Positions 54,230 to 63,727 are shown, numbered from the stretch's first letter. The stretch is 64,000 nucleotides of DNA from Bacteroidota bacterium (GCA_023422835.1 JAFAGI010000010.1:59217-123216); one strand, 5' to 3'. The notes: generated by a model not told the origin, from the letters alone. Made by a program: numbers and translations.

Positions 54230-56317
54230 TTAAAACCGCATCCGCTGTACCCGCACTGCATTCAATATTGCCAACAACGCAACGCCAACATCGGCAAAAA
54301 CAGCCTCCCACATAGTAGCCAATCCGCCTGCACCCAGCAGCAACACAGCTGCTTTCACCACAAATGCAAGTGCAATATTCTGCCATACTATTTTCTTTGT
54401 TTGCCTGCCGATGTTGATGGCCATAGGTATTTTAGATGGCATATCATCCTGGATCACCACGTCGGCAGTTTCTATAGTAGCGTCGCTGCCAAGCCCGCCC
54501 ATGGCAATGCCCGCATCGCTCAACGCTACTACCGGTGCGTCGTTCACTCCGTCGCCTACAAATGCCACTGTTTCATGCCGCGCTTTAATCTCTTTTAGTT
54601 TATTCACTTTGTCTTCAGGTAGCAGGTCGCCATATGCATGGAGAATGCCCAGTTGCCTGGCAACATCCTGTACCACAGCCGATTTGTCGCCACTGAGCAT
54701 GGTTGTTTGAATGCCCATCCGGTTTAGCCTGGCTATAGTTGTGCCTGCATCCTGTTTGATGCTGTCAGCAATGGTCAGGTAGCCTGCAAATTTTTTATTG
54801 TAAGCGATTGCGATTTGCGTGTGCGCTTTGCCGGCAGGGTCTATATCGTAGGGGATATTTTCTCTGTCGAGCAGCCTGAAGTTGCCTGTCAGCAGCTCTT
54901 TACCATTGATCATTGCTTTTAAACCATAGCCTGCAATTTCTTCCACCTGTTCCAAAGGAATGTGATGATCTATTTCACCCACAAATTCGTGTATGGCTGT
55001 GGCTACGGGGTGTGTAGATTTGCTTTCCAGGGTATTGACCATCTGCAGAAGTTCCTGCCTGTTAAACCCAGGTTTTATATGTGCTTCCTGAACGCGGAAC
55101 AAACCTTCTGTAAGTGTCCCGGTTTTGTCCATTACTACATGTTTTACCCTGGCCATCACATCCAGGAAATTGCCGCCTTTGAATAAAATACCGTTGCGGC
55201 TGGCAGCGCCGATACCACCGAAATAACCCAGTGGTATACTAATGACCAGCGCACACGGGCAACTGATCACCAGGAATATCAGCGCGCGGTAGAGCCAGTC
55301 CCTGAATACATAGTTGTCCACAAAAAAATAAGGCAGCAGGCAAATGCCTATGGCTGCAAAAACAACCATAGGTGTATAGATCTTTGCAAACTTGCGAATG
55401 AATAATTCTGTAGGCGCCTTTTGTGCAGTAGCATCCTGTACCAATTGCAGTATCCTGGAAAGCTTTGTATCTGCATAAGCTGTGGTTACTTGTACTTCGG
55501 AAACATTGTTGAGGTTGATCATGCCTGCCAGCACTTTATCTCCTTTCCGTTTGGTGTTTAGCTGGCTTTCGCCGGTAAGTGCAGCAGTATTAAAAGTTCC
55601 GCTTTTTGAAATAAGATCACCATCAAGCGCCAGCTTTTCCCCGGGCTTCAATTGTATAATATCACCGATGACTGCATTTGCCGCTTTCATAATTTTCGGC
55701 CGGCCATTGTGTAAAACAGTTATTTCGTCGGGCCGCTGATCCAGCAGCTTGCTGATATTTCCTTTGGCTCTTCTTACTGCCATTGCCTGGAAAATTTCTC
55801 CCACACTGTAGAACAGCATCACCGCAACGCCTTCGGGATATTCGCCGATGGCAAATGCACCAATGGTAGCAATGCTCATCAGCAGGAATTCAGAAAATAT
55901 TTCGCCTCTTGCAATACTTTTGAAAGCATCTTTTACTACCGGGAAGCCCACGGGTATATAAGCTGCAATATACCACAGGAGGCGTATGCGGTTGTTGAAC
56001 CAGACCTGTGGCAGCCAGTTGTCCATCACTATGGCAGCCATCATCAACGCCAAAGACAGTATCGCAGGCAGAAACATTTTTAAATGATTGCCGCCTGTAT
56101 GATGGGCGTGGTCATGATCATCACCATGTTCGTGGCTATGATCGTGTGCGGAAGCAGGGTTTAAAGCTTTATGCTGATGCGTGGCAGTTGCCACGGCCGA
56201 TGTATTTACAACCTTGCGGGCTGCTATTCCTATAGCTGCTTTATCATTCACTTTTTTTTCCTGTGGCGTACAACAAAGTTGGTTGCCGTCCTTATCGTAA
56301 ATATGTTTGTGCATCAT
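54230..56317 (-). CDS. Heavy-metal P1B-type ATPase, probably zinc/cadmium/lead export
   Basis: The 695-residue pump begins with a His-rich tail (about 46-78, 'HDHSHEHGDDHDHAHH') and a Cys-Cys pair at 15-16 instead of a full HMA domain. The core has TGE (248-250), the membrane motif CPC (353-355), 'DKTGTLTEG' with phosphorylated Asp397, a 'THPVA' HP motif and 'VGDGVNDAPV'. CPC with a His-rich N-terminus fits Zn2+/Cd2+/Pb2+ export (ZntA/CadA) better than copper. The second Met may be the true start. A TonB receptor and a Cys/His-rich protein of likely metal function are encoded nearby on the same strand. Confidence 0.9.
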   Translation of the reverse strand: MMHKHIYDKDGNQLCCTPQEKKVNDKAAIGIAARKVVNTSAVATATHQHKALNPASAHDHSHEHGDDHDHAHHTGGNHLKMFLPAILSLALMMAAIVMDNWLPQVWFNNRIRLLWYIAAYIPVGFPVVKDAFKSIARGEIFSEFLLMSIATIGAFAIGEYPEGVAVMLFYSVGEIFQAMAVRRAKGNISKLLDQRPDEITVLHNGRPKIMKAANAVIGDIIQLKPGEKLALDGDLISKSGTFNTAALTGESQLNTKRKGDKVLAGMINLNNVSEVQVTTAYADTKLSRILQLVQDATAQKAPTELFIRKFAKIYTPMVVFAAIGICLLPYFFVDNYVFRDWLYRALIFLVISCPCALVISIPLGYFGGIGAASRNGILFKGGNFLDVMARVKHVVMDKTGTLTEGLFRVQEAHIKPGFNRQELLQMVNTLESKSTHPVATAIHEFVGEIDHHIPLEQVEEIAGYGLKAMINGKELLTGNFRLLDRENIPYDIDPAGKAHTQIAIAYNKKFAGYLTIADSIKQDAGTTIARLNRMGIQTTMLSGDKSAVVQDVARQLGILHAYGDLLPEDKVNKLKEIKARHETVAFVGDGVNDAPVVALSDAGIAMGGLGSDATIETADVVIQDDMPSKIPMAINIGRQTKKIVWQNIALAFVVKAAVLLLGAGGLATMWEAVFADVGVALLAILNAVRVQRMRF

Positions 56318-56514
56318 CTTATATTGCTTTTGCGCTATACAGCTTAAATATTTTTATTGAATTATGGATGTATTACTTTACTCTACATTCATATTATCTC
56401 AACAAGATTTAAAATTAAAGTTTTATAATTAGTTAATATTTATTTCTGCAGAACTTCGTACCTCAAAGAATTTTATTTTTAAATTTTAATAGAAAATACA
56501 TTAGTAAAATACAA

Positions 56515-56923
56515 ATGAAAAAGCAACCTGTAGTAGCCCTTGCCATAACGTTGGTGTTGCTTTCCTGCAATGATCCGTATACTACTGACCTCGCGGATAC
56601 CACCGGTACAACTATCAGCCAGCTCGATAGCGGCAACGCGGGTATCGTAGAAATAGCAGAAGAGACTGTGATAGTGCCGCGCGACCTTTATGAAAGCAGC
56701 TCGGGGCAACAAATACACGTGCGCTATTTTGAAAAGGACGGGAAGCGTGTTGCACGCTTGTTGAAAAACGAAGCCCCGGAAAATACTGTACTAGGTTGAG
56801 GGGTCTGCATTTGCCAAAGGCGTTGACTATGAGGGCGAACATATAAAATGGCAGCCCAAAGGCAACGAAGGCACCTGGATAGAAAACGGCAAGAGTGATA
56901 AGTACAAGCTTGTAAACCAATAA
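56515..56923 (+). pseudogene. Small lipoprotein with a frameshift, possibly MliC-like
   Basis: The frame from ATG 56515 has a lipobox LLSC (Cys18) and runs to a TGA at 56797-56799 after 'KNEAPENTVLG'. In the +1 frame from 56798 the sequence continues 'EGSAFAKGVDYEGEHIKWQP', 'KGNEGTWIENGKSDKYKLVN' and a stop at 56921, which is clearly the missing C-terminus. One extra base near 56797 explains this. The whole would be about 135 residues. The C-terminal 'W.PKGNEGTW' recalls the MliC lysozyme-inhibitor fold (W.KG.EA.L), but this is tentative. It lies between the P-ATPase and the TonB receptor on the opposite strand. Confidence 0.65.
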
Positions 56924-56991
56924 CGCTCTATACCGCCACATACAAAACCCCACAGTATTTTTTTTAATTAAAGAACCGGTTTTCATTGTAT

Positions 56992-59184
56992 TTACAATTT
57001 AAATTTTATGCCTGCACTAAGTACTCTGCCTTCCGTTAATGTCCAGATATCGTCAAAAACCGGGCTGGTATGCGAACCGGATACAACCGGTTTGTAACGG
57101 CTCTGGCGTGTGTCTAAGAAATTTTCGGCATTAATATAAACGGAAAATTTACCGAAATACTTTTCTGCCATAAAGCCCAGGTTCCAGTAGGGCTGCGTAG
57201 CTGATCCGTCGTATAAAAATTGAACGCCTGTATAATAAGCTTCCAGGCCCAGTTTGTAATTATCGTGCTTTTCTGCTATCAGTGCAGTGTTTATTTTGTT
57301 CTTGGGAACCAGCGGCATAAACTGGTTGTTGTTTAAAACATAACCAGCCTTCGTATCGGTAAGCGTATAGCCTAAGAACAGTTTCAGGAAATCTTTGTAA
57401 ACAAGCCTGGCATTGGTTTCTATGCCTGTGGAAGTTACTTTCTTATTTGTATTGATAAAATAATAATTACCTGTTGCGTCCTGTTCCAGGATGTTTGAAT
57501 TATTCACCCTGCTGATGAAGAACATTTGGTTGATGCTGAATGAAAGCTCTTCTGCCAGGTGGGTTTTGTAGTTTACATCTGCCGTAGCCCCGATACTTCT
57601 TTCTGCAACAACGTCTTTTAAAGGCATTAAGTTTTGGTATTGAAAGGTTTCTGTGCGCTCCGTAAATGTGGTGGGTGTTTTGTATCCTAAACCACCCCCG
57701 ATACGGCTGCTCCAGTTGTTATTCCACTTAAATAAAACAGAAACCCTCGGTAGCAGAAACACTTCATTTTTTTTATAGAGCGTGTTACCATAGCTGATTG
57801 CGTCTGCACGAAGACCGTTTTCGAACTTGATGGTTTTATTGGCATCAAACGTGTGCTGGACATATACGCCATAAGTTGATGTAGTAAAACCCAGTGTTTG
57901 CGCATGTTCTGTATTCTGATCCTTAAACCGGTCATTGATAAAGTTTGCACCCGCAATAAAGGTCTGGTTCCGTAAATTCCTGATATACGATACATCTGTG
58001 AAAAGATTGTAGTTGGTGCCAGTAAAGTCGAAAGCAGGAATAAAAATATTTCTTTTAAACAATGTATAGGCTGCTTTGGCTACTACCCGCGAGGAAGGAT
58101 TGATATCAGATGTTATGTCCAGTGTAGTTGTATTGCGCACGGTTTCATTCTTTTCAAAATAGCTGTGCGCTGCGCTGCTGCCATTGCTGATCAGTTGCAT
58201 ATCGCCGCCGAGCATATTCCCTTTAGTAAAACTATTGCCCAGAGATATAACTGTATTTTCTGACGGATACAGGAACAATCTGGGGTGTAAGGTAAAATTG
58301 TTTGATCGAGGTACTTCAGAAAAATCGTCCTTATCTGCATCAAAAGCCTTTTGCCTGCTGTACAGGCCCAGCATCGTGTAGCCGGCTTTCTTGCTTTTTG
58401 CAGAAGAGAATACCCCAATATTGGACTGCCCTATGTGCGACTGGCTAAGAATGGCGCTCAGCTCAGGTTTATGCCTGGGCGATTTGCTGATAAAGTTTAT
58501 TACGCCTGCAATGGCGCCGGCTCCGTACAATGTAGATGCCGCGCCTTTGATCACCTCTACCTGCCTGAGATCCAGCGGGGGTATCTCTAGAATGCTTAAA
58601 CCGTTGGCAAAATTACCGAAGGAAGCATAACCGTCTTTTAATATCTGTGTGTAGCGCCCGTCGAGCCCCTGCATGCGTATGCTGGCATTACCACTGGTCG
58701 CGGAGGTTTGCTGCACATTGATGCCGGTACTTTCACTTAGAAGAATAGCTACGTTGGCGGGGCGCATATTGCTTTTTTCATCAATCTCTTCTAATTCAAT
58801 TGTCTCCACCCGCGTGGGCGTATTGGCAATGGTGCGGCTGGTGCGGGTAGAGGATACAATGATATCATCCATTTCTTCGCGATGCGGATGCAGCAATATT
58901 TCACGGATAGCTGTATCTGTCAAAGGAAAAATATAAGATTGATGGAATGTTTCGTAGCCAACTGAAGCAATACGCAGCTCTTGGCTGCCATCCGGGATGT
59001 TTGTTAGCCTGAAATAGCCTGTAGAATCTGAAAGCACACCCGCCGTATTGCCGGTAATTGTAACGCTTGCCGAAGATATTGGTTGTAGTGTTTCCTTGTT
59101 TTTAATTTGAGCTTTAAATATATTTTGCGCGCTTGATGTAATGCATAAGCATAGCGCCACTAATGGCATAAGTATTTTTGACAT
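56992..59184 (-). CDS. TonB-dependent receptor
   Basis: The 730-residue outer-membrane protein has a signal peptide (cleavage after SSAQ, about residue 19), a carboxypeptidase-regulatory-like domain at about 21-100, a plug domain at about 112-235 ('VEVIKGAASTLYGAGAIAGV') and a 22-strand-type barrel ending 'LSAGIKFKL'. It is not a SusC: it is shorter and has no SusD partner. It is preceded by the DUF6660 gene and followed by the metal P-ATPase, so metal or metal-chelate uptake or sensing is the likely role. The ligand is unknown. Confidence 0.9.
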   Translation of the reverse strand: MSKILMPLVALCLCITSSAQNIFKAQIKNKETLQPISSASVTITGNTAGVLSDSTGYFRLTNIPDGSQELRIASVGYETFHQSYIFPLTDTAIREILLHPHREEMDDIIVSSTRTSRTIANTPTRVETIELEEIDEKSNMRPANVAILLSESTGINVQQTSATSGNASIRMQGLDGRYTQILKDGYASFGNFANGLSILEIPPLDLRQVEVIKGAASTLYGAGAIAGVINFISKSPRHKPELSAILSQSHIGQSNIGVFSSAKSKKAGYTMLGLYSRQKAFDADKDDFSEVPRSNNFTLHPRLFLYPSENTVISLGNSFTKGNMLGGDMQLISNGSSAAHSYFEKNETVRNTTTLDITSDINPSSRVVAKAAYTLFKRNIFIPAFDFTGTNYNLFTDVSYIRNLRNQTFIAGANFINDRFKDQNTEHAQTLGFTTSTYGVYVQHTFDANKTIKFENGLRADAISYGNTLYKKNEVFLLPRVSVLFKWNNNWSSRIGGGLGYKTPTTFTERTETFQYQNLMPLKDVVAERSIGATADVNYKTHLAEELSFSINQMFFISRVNNSNILEQDATGNYYFINTNKKVTSTGIETNARLVYKDFLKLFLGYTLTDTKAGYVLNNNQFMPLVPKNKINTALIAEKHDNYKLGLEAYYTGVQFLYDGSATQPYWNLGFMAEKYFGKFSVYINAENFLDTRQSRYKPVVSGSHTSPVFDDIWTLTEGRVLSAGIKFKL

Positions 59185-59243
59185 AAATTGTAAATGATTA
59201 TTGGAAAAAAAATTTGCTGCACATGAGTTGTGCAGGTGTTGAA

Positions 59244-59567
59244 TTAATTATCAATAAAGCGGGGAGGCTGCCAGATGGCCGGCAAGACTACTACAGGCTG
59301 GTAAGAAACATATACACCGGCATGCTGCTGTACCACATCATGTCTGGTGAATGAAAAGAATACATCACGTTGTTTGTAAGCTACCGTACTGCAGCAGGCA
59401 CAGTGGCAGAGCGGGGGACATTGCTCAGCGTCATGATCGTGAGCTTTGTGCGTCTGCACAAGCGCTGTTTTAGAGTCGACGGGTTCATTGCATTCAGTGC
59501 TGTCTGCACAGGGCACTGCTGCAAGCAGCAACAGGTAAAAGTTCAGTATGAATACAATGATCTTCAC
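59244..59567 (-). CDS. DUF6660-like Cys-rich membrane-associated protein
   Basis: I set the start at the GTG at 59567 (107 residues) because a -7 box overlaps the longer frame from 59591. The protein has an N-terminal hydrophobic segment (KIIVFILNFYLLLLAAVPC) and a central 'HDHDAEQCPPLCHCACC' cluster of His and Cys, as in the DUF6660 family of Bacteroidota. Such proteins sit beside TonB receptors and heavy-metal efflux genes; a role in periplasmic metal binding is inferred. It is 59 bp upstream of the receptor gene. Confidence 0.75.
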   Translation of the reverse strand: MKIIVFILNFYLLLLAAVPCADSTECNEPVDSKTALVQTHKAHDHDAEQCPPLCHCACCSTVAYKQRDVFFSFTRHDVVQQHAGVYVSYQPVVVLPAIWQPPRFIDN

Positions 59568-59573
59568 GATGCG

Positions 59574-59581
59574 CAAAGATA
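59574..59581 (-). promoter_or_regulatory. Probable -7 box of the DUF6660-TonB receptor unit
   Basis: On the minus strand TATCTTTG matches TAnnTTTG, only six bases before GTG 59567. It suggests a very short or absent leader. No -33 box was assigned. Confidence 0.45.
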
Positions 59582-59663
59582 AAAAACACAAATTTCAATA
59601 GCAAGATTATTAATGCAAGGCTGTTGCAGACAAATTTGCTTAACAAGAAAAAGTCCCGAAATG

Positions 59664-60914
59664 TTATTCTATTACAGGTTTGTTGCAAAAATTTTCAGCT
59701 TCTGTTCTCAGAAACTTTTCAAAATAGTTGTTATCGCTAAATCTTTTGTCGGTTTTTTCCCATGCAGCATAATAGCGGTAGGTATATTTTTTCGAAGTTG
59801 TTGACAGGTTCAGGGTAAATGTATTCGCAATATCCCTGCTTTGGGTAGATGCATAGCCAAAGGAATGAAAATTTTGTATTGGCGCTACTATGCCCAGGCC
59901 GAGTGTGTCTTTGTTTTCACTTTGCTTACCGTGTGTGTACAGCGCTGCATATTTTTTTGTGATGATGTTGACAGCTTTGTCCAGGTACAGGTCTATTGTG
60001 CCTGTGGTTATTTCCACCGGGGAGTTATTGCCTGAAATTGTTACATCATTTTGATAGAAAAACTGGCCTCCCCAAATGCTTATACGTTCTTTAACGCTTA
60101 TGGGCTGTGCATTTGGCAGGTATTTAAAATCTTTATACGCCATTTCAAACATGGCTCTTACGGGCCCGTCTGCAATTTTCCGATAGCTTACTTCAGCGTT
60201 TGTGCCCAATCTTACCAGGCTGTCTTTGCCGTTGATGTGTATGCGCAATGCCAGCCCGCCGGCGCCCAGTGATTTGCCCACTTTCAAAATGTCCATTCCC
60301 CAGGTATCTAACTCGTGGTAGGATTTTTCCGGGTCAACGCCTGCAAAGTCCAATACCATGTCTGAAGTTGTTTTTCCCCAGATATCGTTGGTATTGCGTA
60401 CATCAAAATATTTCCTGAAACCAACTTTATCATTCTCCCAGGCAGGACCTTCGGTAAGGTAGGGGGGAAGTTTTTGACTGGTAAAATCTGTAGGTTGATT
60501 GTTGTGAGGCATTACATCTTTTTCCAGGTTTTCGCCGAACCTGTTGCCCACATTGCGTTTATGACGTACATGTGCCCGCACTAAAGCTTTTACTGCTGCA
60601 GGCCGCCTAGCTGACTGGACATTGAATACTACTTTTTCCCCGGCTGAAAAATCATGCAAAAATACCACCTCATCCCAGGTGCCGTCTTTGTCCAGGTCGT
60701 CATGCTGCAATACCTTAGGCGCATTTCTATGAAAGATATGTATAAACTGATCTTTGGTAACATTACCCAGTTTAGCTTGGAGAAAATCCCTGGTAAGCAC
60801 TATCAGCTCATCCTTTCTTTCAAACTCTGACGGGTTGCTGACTGTGATAGTTTTAAGCTGGGAAAAAGCATTGCTGCAAAGAATAGTTGTCAACAGTATG
60901 AGTATAGGCTTCAT
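59664..60914 (-). CDS. DUF4861 secreted protein of uronate metabolism
   Basis: The 416-residue protein has a signal peptide (to about residue 18, 'SNAFSQ') and the DUF4861 pattern: 'DLDKDGTWDEVVFLHDF', 'LTEGPAWENDKVGFRKYFDV', 'SYHELDTWGMDILKVGKSLG'. DUF4861 genes regularly accompany pectin and uronate utilisation genes, and a periplasmic hydrolase or lyase role is suspected but not shown here. It is the last gene of the lacI-kduD-kduI unit, behind a hairpin. Confidence 0.82.
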   Translation of the reverse strand: MKPILILLTTILCSNAFSQLKTITVSNPSEFERKDELIVLTRDFLQAKLGNVTKDQFIHIFHRNAPKVLQHDDLDKDGTWDEVVFLHDFSAGEKVVFNVQSARRPAAVKALVRAHVRHKRNVGNRFGENLEKDVMPHNNQPTDFTSQKLPPYLTEGPAWENDKVGFRKYFDVRNTNDIWGKTTSDMVLDFAGVDPEKSYHELDTWGMDILKVGKSLGAGGLALRIHINGKDSLVRLGTNAEVSYRKIADGPVRAMFEMAYKDFKYLPNAQPISVKERISIWGGQFFYQNDVTISGNNSPVEITTGTIDLYLDKAVNIITKKYAALYTHGKQSENKDTLGLGIVAPIQNFHSFGYASTQSRDIANTFTLNLSTTSKKYTYRYYAAWEKTDKRFSDNNYFEKFLRTEAENFCNKPVIE

Positions 60915-60930
60915 GGGTTTTGATTTATAA

Positions 60931-60949
60931 GGCAGGCCTTCAGCCTGCC
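60931..60949 (-). other. GC-rich hairpin between kduI and the DUF4861 gene
   Basis: GGCAGGC-CTTCA-GCCTGCC is a perfect seven-base stem with a five-base loop in the 70-bp gap. There is no U-run on the minus strand, so it is more likely an mRNA-processing or attenuation hairpin than a full terminator. Confidence 0.55.
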
Positions 60950-60984
60950 GATTTATTTTATTTGTAGTTTGAGGGCATTGGTTT

Positions 60985-61815
60985 CTATCTTAAATGTTCA
61001 ATAGGCGTTGCATCCATATCGCTGTAATCAAGGTTTTCGCCGCCCATCCCCCAGATAAAACCATAGTTGGAAGTGCCGCATCCGGAATGTATAGACCAGG
61101 GGGCAGACAGTACCGCTTCGTGGTTTGCCATGATCAGGTGGCGTGTTTCCCGGGGTTGGCCCATTAAATGGATCACACGCTGATCGGCCGGTACATCGAA
61201 ATAAAAGTAAGCTTCCATGCGGCGCGTATGCGTATGCGAGGGCATGGTGTTCCATACGCTTCCGGTGTCTAAAACGGTTAGGCCCATTACCAACTGGCAG
61301 CTTTGAATGCCGTCTTTGTGAATGTATCGCCTGATGGTTCTTTTGTTAGAAGTTTCGCTGCTGCCGAGCTCAGCGGAGAAAGCATCTTCCTTACTGCATT
61401 TTGTATTGGGATAGTTGGTGTGCGCCGGGGTTGAAAGCATATAAAATACAGCAGGATCACTGGCATCCGCAGATGCAAAGCTTACGTGCTGTGTGCCTTT
61501 GCCCAGATACACACATGCCAGTTTTTCTACTTCATATGTAGTTCCGTCTGCTGTAATTTTGCCTTTTCCGCCAACATTAAAAATACCTATTTCCCTGCGC
61601 TCTAAGAAAAATTCAGCCCGCAGTTCGGCTTCGTTCGGCAATGTTATTTCCTCCCTCACCGGTTTAACACCGCCAACAATCATCCTGTCGTAATGTGAGT
61701 AAACAAGTTTTAATTTATCTTCTGTAACCAGTGTCTCTATCAAAAAATTTTTTCTTAATTCTTCTGTACACATCTGTTTCGTCTCTTGCGGACTGTTTTG
61801 AAACCTAATTTCCAT
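60985..61815 (-). CDS. kduI: 5-keto-4-deoxyuronate isomerase
   Basis: The 276-residue protein matches KduI in length and sequence: 'VGGVKPVREEITL', 'ERREIGIFNVGGKGKITADG', 'MPSHTHTRRMEAYFYFDVP' (cupin metal ligands) and 'HLMGQPRETRHLIMANHEAV', ending 'SDMDATPIEHLR'. It isomerises 5-keto-4-deoxyuronate from unsaturated uronates to 3-deoxy-D-glycero-2,5-hexodiulosonate, the substrate of KduD encoded next to it. It is cytoplasmic. Confidence 0.96.
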   Translation of the reverse strand: MEIRFQNSPQETKQMCTEELRKNFLIETLVTEDKLKLVYSHYDRMIVGGVKPVREEITLPNEAELRAEFFLERREIGIFNVGGKGKITADGTTYEVEKLACVYLGKGTQHVSFASADASDPAVFYMLSTPAHTNYPNTKCSKEDAFSAELGSSETSNKRTIRRYIHKDGIQSCQLVMGLTVLDTGSVWNTMPSHTHTRRMEAYFYFDVPADQRVIHLMGQPRETRHLIMANHEAVLSAPWSIHSGCGTSNYGFIWGMGGENLDYSDMDATPIEHLR

Positions 61816-61839
61816 TATACTTTATTTTATGAACAATAT

Positions 61840-62607
61840 TTATCTTCCCATCCAGCCGCCATCTACATTCAGGATGGTGCCATTTACATAATCAGATGCA
61901 GCAGCAGCAAGGAATACATAGGGCGCTGCCATATCTTCGGGTGTTCCCCATCGTGCTGCCGGAATCCTTTCCAGTATTGCTTTGCTTCTTGCAGCATCGC
62001 TCTGCAATGCAGCGGTATTGTCTGTGGCGATATAGCCGGGAGCAATGCCATTGATGTTTACGCCTGATGAAGCCCATTCATTGGCAAAAGCTTTGATAAC
62101 GCCGGCTACAGCCGATTTGCTGGCTGTGTAGCTGGCTACATTGATGCCTCCCTGGTAGGAGAGCATGGAGCAGGTAAAAATAATTTTACCTTTTTTGCGT
62201 GCCACCATTTCCTTGCCAAGTTCCCTAGCCAGGATAAACTGTGTGTGAAGATTCACAGACAGCACCTTGTCCCAGGTGTCATCATCGTGTTCTGCCAGCG
62301 GCTTTCTCACGATGGTGCCTGCATTGTTTACGAGTATATCCACAGGATTTTCTTTTTCTTTTAATACTTTGAGAAAATGATAAACAGCTTCGCGTGAAGA
62401 AAAATCGATGCTGTATTTACTAAAATGCCTGCCATATGCTTTGGCAGCCTTCTCTGCTTCCGAGCCTTCGGGGAAATTGTTTGAAACGCAGATGATGTCT
62501 GCTCCGCAGCAGGCCATAGCTACAGCTACTGCCTGGCCAATACCCCGGCTGGCGCCTGTGATCAGCGCCGTTTTGCCGGAAAGATCGTAAAGGTTTTGAA
62601 TATTCAT
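61840..62607 (-). CDS. kduD: 2-dehydro-3-deoxy-D-gluconate 5-dehydrogenase
   Basis: The 255-residue SDR enzyme has 'KTALITGASRGIGQAVAVAM', 'NNAGTIVRKPLAEH', catalytic Ser and 'YTASKSAV' (YxxxK), and 'GYIATDNTAALQSDAARSKA'. It is 24 bp from kduI and 13 bp from the lacI gene, on the same strand. KduD reduces the KduI product to 2-keto-3-deoxygluconate. Assignment is secure from similarity and context. Confidence 0.94.
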   Translation of the reverse strand: MNIQNLYDLSGKTALITGASRGIGQAVAVAMACCGADIICVSNNFPEGSEAEKAAKAYGRHFSKYSIDFSSREAVYHFLKVLKEKENPVDILVNNAGTIVRKPLAEHDDDTWDKVLSVNLHTQFILARELGKEMVARKKGKIIFTCSMLSYQGGINVASYTASKSAVAGVIKAFANEWASSGVNINGIAPGYIATDNTAALQSDAARSKAILERIPAARWGTPEDMAAPYVFLAAAASDYVNGTILNVDGGWMGR

Positions 62608-62620
62608 TTGTAAAGTTTTT

Positions 62621-63643
62621 TTAGGTTGACATTCTCCTGATCACTGAAACCGGGATCACGTAGTTGTCTGTCTTTACACCAACAGCTGTTCTGCTCTCTT
62701 CGTGGCTAAGTTGTTGCATCAGCAGCTCCACGCACCGCTTCCCAAATTCTGCAGGAAACTGTTCAACCGTACTTAGGGAGGGGCTGGCAATTGATGTACG
62801 TTTATCGTTGGAGTAGCCGATTATTTTTACCTGTTTGGGTACGTCTATATTTTTTGACTTGCAAAATTCCAGTGCGGCAATCGCAGAGGTGTCATTGGCT
62901 GTAAAAATGCCGTCAATGGTCGGATCTTGGTTAAATGCTTTTACCAAGGTATTCCAAGCATTTTCGTGCGTAAGCTCATGGCAATACATGTTTTCTTTCC
63001 GGAAGGTAATGCCATGGTTTTCTAAGGCAGCTTTATAGCCTTTGGACCTGTATTTATACAGGTAGCATTCCAGCGGACCCGAGATGTGTAAAATATTTTT
63101 GCAGCCAACATCCAGTAGATGATTTGTTGCGCCGTAACCACCCTGGAAGTCGTCGCCGGAAATATGGATGCCGCCAAAAGGGTAGTCTGGAATCCGGTCG
63201 TAAAAAATTACCGGGATCTCTTTTTTCAGAAAAATATCAAAATGGCTGAAATCGGTAGTGTGCAGTGTTGCCGCAGCTATAACGGCAGCAACCCTCAAAG
63301 AAGAAAGGGTGTCTACAGCGTGCTGCTCAAGCTCAAGCGAATCGTTGGATTGCAGGATGATAATATTATAGCCGAATTTGTACAACTCATTCTGTATAAT
63401 GGTAATGACTTCGGAATGAAAGTTCATGGAAATTTTGGGCACTATCAGGCCCACAATTTTTGACTTGTTGCTCCTGAGGTTGGAAGCCACACTGTTGATG
63501 CTGTATCCTGTATCGCGTGCAAAATTTATTATTTTCTTTCGTGTTGCCTCCTTAACCTGGCTGCTTCCGTTAAGCGCCCTGGAGACTGTGGCAGTAGAAA
63601 CGTTCAGTTTTTTTGCTATTTCAACAATTGTAAGATTCTGCAT
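62621..63643 (-). CDS. LacI-family transcriptional regulator
   Basis: The 340-residue protein starts with the LacI helix-turn-helix 'LTIVEIAKKLNVSTATVSRA' and hinge 'LNGSSQVKEATRKKI', followed by a periplasmic-binding-like sensor domain ('IVGLIVPKISMNFHSEVITI', 'GIFTANDTSAIAALEFCKSK'). It is transcribed first in the kdu operon, so it probably controls this operon and perhaps the divergent gene. CG-centred palindromes lie in the divergent gap. The effector may be a uronate intermediate. Confidence 0.93.
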   Translation of the reverse strand: MQNLTIVEIAKKLNVSTATVSRALNGSSQVKEATRKKIINFARDTGYSINSVASNLRSNKSKIVGLIVPKISMNFHSEVITIIQNELYKFGYNIIILQSNDSLELEQHAVDTLSSLRVAAVIAAATLHTTDFSHFDIFLKKEIPVIFYDRIPDYPFGGIHISGDDFQGGYGATNHLLDVGCKNILHISGPLECYLYKYRSKGYKAALENHGITFRKENMYCHELTHENAWNTLVKAFNQDPTIDGIFTANDTSAIAALEFCKSKNIDVPKQVKIIGYSNDKRTSIASPSLSTVEQFPAEFGKRCVELLMQQLSHEESRTAVGVKTDNYVIPVSVIRRMST

Positions 63644-63669
63644 TGAAGATTATTTATAACAAGATGAAA

Positions 63670-63677
63670 CAAATATA
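63670..63677 (-). promoter_or_regulatory. Probable -7 box of the lacI-kdu operon
   Basis: On the minus strand TATATTTG matches TAnnTTTG, 26 bases before the lacI ATG. No clear -33 TTG at 17-23 bases. Confidence 0.5.
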
Positions 63678-63712
63678 GGATTATATTGTTTAATAAAAAA
63701 GAATAAATGTAA

Positions 63713-63727
63713 ACGTTACTATAACGT
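63713..63727. promoter_or_regulatory. Inverted repeat ACGTTA-CTA-TAACGT
   Basis: A perfect six-base inverted repeat with a three-base spacer. It overlaps TGTAAACGTTA, a CG-centred LacI-like half. It lies about 45 bases upstream of the expected lacI transcription start and may be an operator for autoregulation. Confidence 0.5.
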
